Of a DNA stretch of 64,000 bases, positions 62,030 to 64,000 are shown one piece after another; the first letter of the stretch is position 1; every line of letters begins with the position of its first letter. Below the pieces are notes generated by a model that was not told where the DNA came from, searched no databases, and saw only the letters and a list, made by a program, of their open reading frames with translations. The position numbers were made by a program, and so were the translations under genes. This DNA comes from Amycolatopsis circi (GTDB taxonomy: Bacteria > Actinomycetota > Actinomycetes > Mycobacteriales > Pseudonocardiaceae), in NCBI RefSeq assembly GCF_003385235.1, contig NZ_PQIA01000004.1, positions 50,082-114,081 on the forward strand, in the 5' to 3' direction.

Positions 62030-62317
62030 ATGGACATCGATCCGGGCATCGATCCGCCGAACGGCATATCGACGATCACCGTGGATCGCGTCATCGACGT
62101 GGCGCGCAGCGCGCCCGGCGGCGAAGTGTCGGCCGCGGACATCGCGGATTCGACCGGGATGAGCGTGGTCACGGCTCGGCGCTACGTGCGCTACCTGGCG
62201 CAGATCGGCTCGTTGCGCGTGTCGTGCCGCTACGGGAAAGTCGGCGCGCCGGAACGGGTTTACCGGTTGGCCGCCGGGCTCGGCGAGGACCGGGCGGGCT
62301 CGCCCAAATCGGCGTGA
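62030..62317 (+). CDS. Small HTH protein resembling the CitB/DcuR response-regulator output domain
   Basis: 95 residues. The winged-helix motif STGMSVVTARRYVRYLAQIG (near 46-65), followed by RVSCRYGKVGAPERVYRL, matches the C-terminal DNA-binding domain of CitB/DcuR-type response regulators (VSRvTARRYLeyL, lrYG-vGRPe--Yr). The receiver domain is absent. ATG at 62030 follows GAGGAG and GGGGAC. It is convergent with the NRPS gene and may regulate it or the island, which is inference. Confidence 0.75.
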   Translation: MDIDPGIDPPNGISTITVDRVIDVARSAPGGEVSAADIADSTGMSVVTARRYVRYLAQIGSLRVSCRYGKVGAPERVYRLAAGLGEDRAGSPKSA

Positions 62318-62362
62318 GCGCCCGGACGCGGGCGCCGCTCCGGCAGCGGCGCCCGCGTCCGG

Positions 62363-64000
62363 TCAGCCGAGTTCGTCCAGCAGGCCGGCGATGGTGTCGA
62401 GCGCACTCTGGTCCAGCCGGGCCAGCGGGAAATCGGCCGGCGTCCAGCCGGCGCCGCCGCGCGAGATCTCCTCGCGCAGGCGGGTCAGGAATGCTTCGGC
62501 CAGGGCCTGCACGGTGTCCCGCGCGTGCACGGCAGGGCAGTAGGTCCAGTCCACCCGCAGGCGGCCGCCGGCGACGACGGCGGTGAGGTCCAGCAGGTAC
62601 GGCCGGACGCCGGCCGGGTCCGCGGACGGGCCCGGATCTTCCGGGGCGGTGTCGAACAGGGCATCGGCGCCCGGGTCGGCGACGAGCTGGCCGTGGTAGT
62701 TGAGCCGGACCCACGGTTCCGGCGATGCCCGCAACGGGGCGGCCGCGGGGTCGGTTCCATAGCGCAGCAGGCCGTATCCGACGCCGTTGGCGGGTATTTC
62801 GGCGAGAGACTGCTTGACGGACCGTGCGGTGACGCCGGTGTCGAGCGCCACCGGGTGGATGGTGGTGAACCACCCGACGGTCCGGGACACGTCGAGGTCT
62901 TCGGCCAGTGCGTCCCGGCCGTGGCTTTCGATGTCGACGACGACCCGCGGCGCGCCGGACCACTCGGTGAGCGTCTGGCCCAGCGCGGCCAGGATCAGCG
63001 CGGGGGCCGAGACAGCCCCGGTCGAACGCACGAGATCGCGGGAGGTCGCCTCGTCCGCGGTCACGGTGACAGTCGCGGAATTGCCGTAGGTGTTCTCGTC
63101 GGAGCGCGGCGGCGGGGCGGGCTGGCCGGCGAGAATGTCCGTCCAGAGCGGGATTTCCGCGGTGTGGCGGTCTTCCTCTTCGGCGAGCCGCCGCGCCCAG
63201 GCGCGGTACGAGGCGGTCTTGGGCGGCAGCCGCACCGCGGTTCCGGCCGCCGCTTGGTGATACGCGGTGACCAGGTCGGCGATCAGGACGCGCCAGGACA
63301 CACCGTCGACGCCGAGATGGTGCGCGACCAGCAGCAGCCGGTGCCCGTCGTCGCCGAGATCGGCGAGCAGGGCGCGGAACAAGCAGCCGGAGGCGAGGTC
63401 GAGCGAGCTTTGGGTTTGCCCGGCGATCCTCTCGAACGCGCTGCGCCGATCGGCCGCGGGCAGGTCGGCCAATCGGACGGCGACGAGCGGATCGGCGGAG
63501 GCCGGCAGCGGGCCGGCGAGCTCGAGTTCGTCGCCGCGGACCCGGATGCGCAGAGCGTCGTGGTGGTCGATCAAAGCGCGCAGCGCGATCCGCAGCGGTT
63601 CCGGGTCGAGCGGTTGTTTCAGTGCCACCAGGACTTCCTGGTTGTAGTGGTGGCGGGCAGACAGCCGCTGCGCGAGGAAGCGTCGCTGGATCGGCGTGGG
63701 CGTCAGCGCGCCGGTGACCGGGCCCTGCTCCGCGCCGTTCGCGCCGGCGTCCACCGCTGCGGCCACACCCGCCAGTTCGCCGACCGTCGGGTGCTGGAAC
63801 AGCAGTTTCGGAGTGACCGCGAGGCCCGCCTTGGCGGCGCGCGACATGACCTGGATGCCCAGGATGGAGTCGCCGCCCAACGCGAAGAAGTTGTCGTCGC
63901 GGCCGACCCGCTCGACGCGGAGGACCTGCTGCCAGATATCGGCCAGCGTTACCTCGGCTGGGGTGCGGGGCGGCTGGTAGGCGACTGCGCGGGGCTCGGG
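62363..64000 (-). CDS. Non-ribosomal peptide synthetase, C-terminal carrier-epimerization part (5' end outside window)
   Basis: About 545 residues are inside the window. The N-terminal visible part ends an adenylation region (AEVTLADIWQQVLRVERVG), then a carrier domain with the phosphopantetheine Ser in DNFFALGGDSILGIQ. Next comes an epimerization domain with its motifs: HHLGVDGVSWRVLIADLV, YRAWARRLAEE, VDIESHGRDALAEDLDVSRT, TVGWFTTIHPVAL, GVGYGLLRYG and VRLNYHGQL. The protein stops right after it, with no condensation or thioesterase domain, so the D-configured chain must be passed to a separate NRPS. Upstream modules are not visible. Confidence 0.93.
   Translation of the reverse strand, partial: PEPRAVAYQPPRTPAEVTLADIWQQVLRVERVGRDDNFFALGGDSILGIQVMSRAAKAGLAVTPKLLFQHPTVGELAGVAAAVDAGANGAEQGPVTGALTPTPIQRRFLAQRLSARHHYNQEVLVALKQPLDPEPLRIALRALIDHHDALRIRVRGDELELAGPLPASADPLVAVRLADLPAADRRSAFERIAGQTQSSLDLASGCLFRALLADLGDDGHRLLLVAHHLGVDGVSWRVLIADLVTAYHQAAAGTAVRLPPKTASYRAWARRLAEEEDRHTAEIPLWTDILAGQPAPPPRSDENTYGNSATVTVTADEATSRDLVRSTGAVSAPALILAALGQTLTEWSGAPRVVVDIESHGRDALAEDLDVSRTVGWFTTIHPVALDTGVTARSVKQSLAEIPANGVGYGLLRYGTDPAAAPLRASPEPWVRLNYHGQLVADPGADALFDTAPEDPGPSADPAGVRPYLLDLTAVVAGGRLRVDWTYCPAVHARDTVQALAEAFLTRLREEISRGGAGWTPADFPLARLDQSALDTIAGLLDELG

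Noticed and set aside
1..64000. tRNA, rRNA, CRISPR arrays, riboswitches, phage att sites
   Set aside because: I looked for cloverleaf-like conserved arms, regular spacer repeats and known leader motifs while reading and saw none; a covariance-model scan would be needed to exclude them.

Overview
The window is a chromosomal piece of a very GC-rich actinomycete. Amycolatopsis is the best guess. The P450/reductase pair at 9916-12157 reads almost like the guaiacol O-demethylase GcoAB that I remember from Amycolatopsis sp. ATCC 39116, and two long intergenic inverted repeats (2852-2912, 28138-28194) look like a repeat family I associate with that genus. Genes are densely packed, and many stops and starts overlap as ATGA or GTGA. 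I saw no rRNA, tRNA, CRISPR array or intact insertion sequence.

Layout. 1-4.9 kb: a Sul-type dihydropteroate synthase (partial), a CBS protein, an SLC13/ArsB-type permease, and a TetR gene divergent from a zinc-free oxidoreductase. 5.0-13.2 kb: aromatic catabolism, with a flavin hydroxylase, an extradiol-type dioxygenase, an FAH-type hydrolase and a SnoaL-like protein under a divergent GntR gene, then gcoB-gcoA and a divergent AraC regulator. 13.4-15.5 kb: a two-component system. 16-20.6 kb: a complete 3-hydroxybenzoate/gentisate operon with a divergent IclR gene. 20.6-31.7 kb: transporters, small membrane proteins, hydrolases, AraC and TetR regulators, and a FAD enzyme/membrane protein operon with a strong operator. 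31.9-39.8 kb: a tightly coupled CoA-ester operon (two acyl-CoA dehydrogenases, CitE-like lyase, SDR, MaoC/HTD2 hydratase, thiolase, CaiB/BaiF transferase), whose content fits mesaconyl-CoA to citramalyl-CoA to acetyl-CoA plus pyruvate. 39.9-45.3 kb: an amidase, a tandem Lrp regulator, a POT peptide transporter and an amidohydrolase. 45.4-51.2 kb: a P450, a frameshifted AfsR/SARP regulator, a DUF4097 protein and a frameshifted CGNR regulator. 51.3-54.0 kb: an alkylation-repair operon (sigma factor, Ogt, 2OG oxygenase, Ada metal-binding protein).

54-62 kb is an accessory island that starts and ends in gene-poor, decayed DNA. Its centre is a four-gene cassette (55250-58945) in which two paralogous proteins of unknown type flank a fatty-acyl-AMP-ligase-like enzyme and a stand-alone carrier protein. 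The paralogs share one invariant cysteine. This is the best candidate for an undescribed system: a dedicated acyl-activation pair that may lipidate a protein pair. Immediately downstream is an orphan RHS toxin tip with its putative immunity gene. The window ends inside an NRPS gene on the minus strand that finishes in a carrier-epimerization didomain.

All assignments come from reading the sequence and from memory of protein families. No database search was run.
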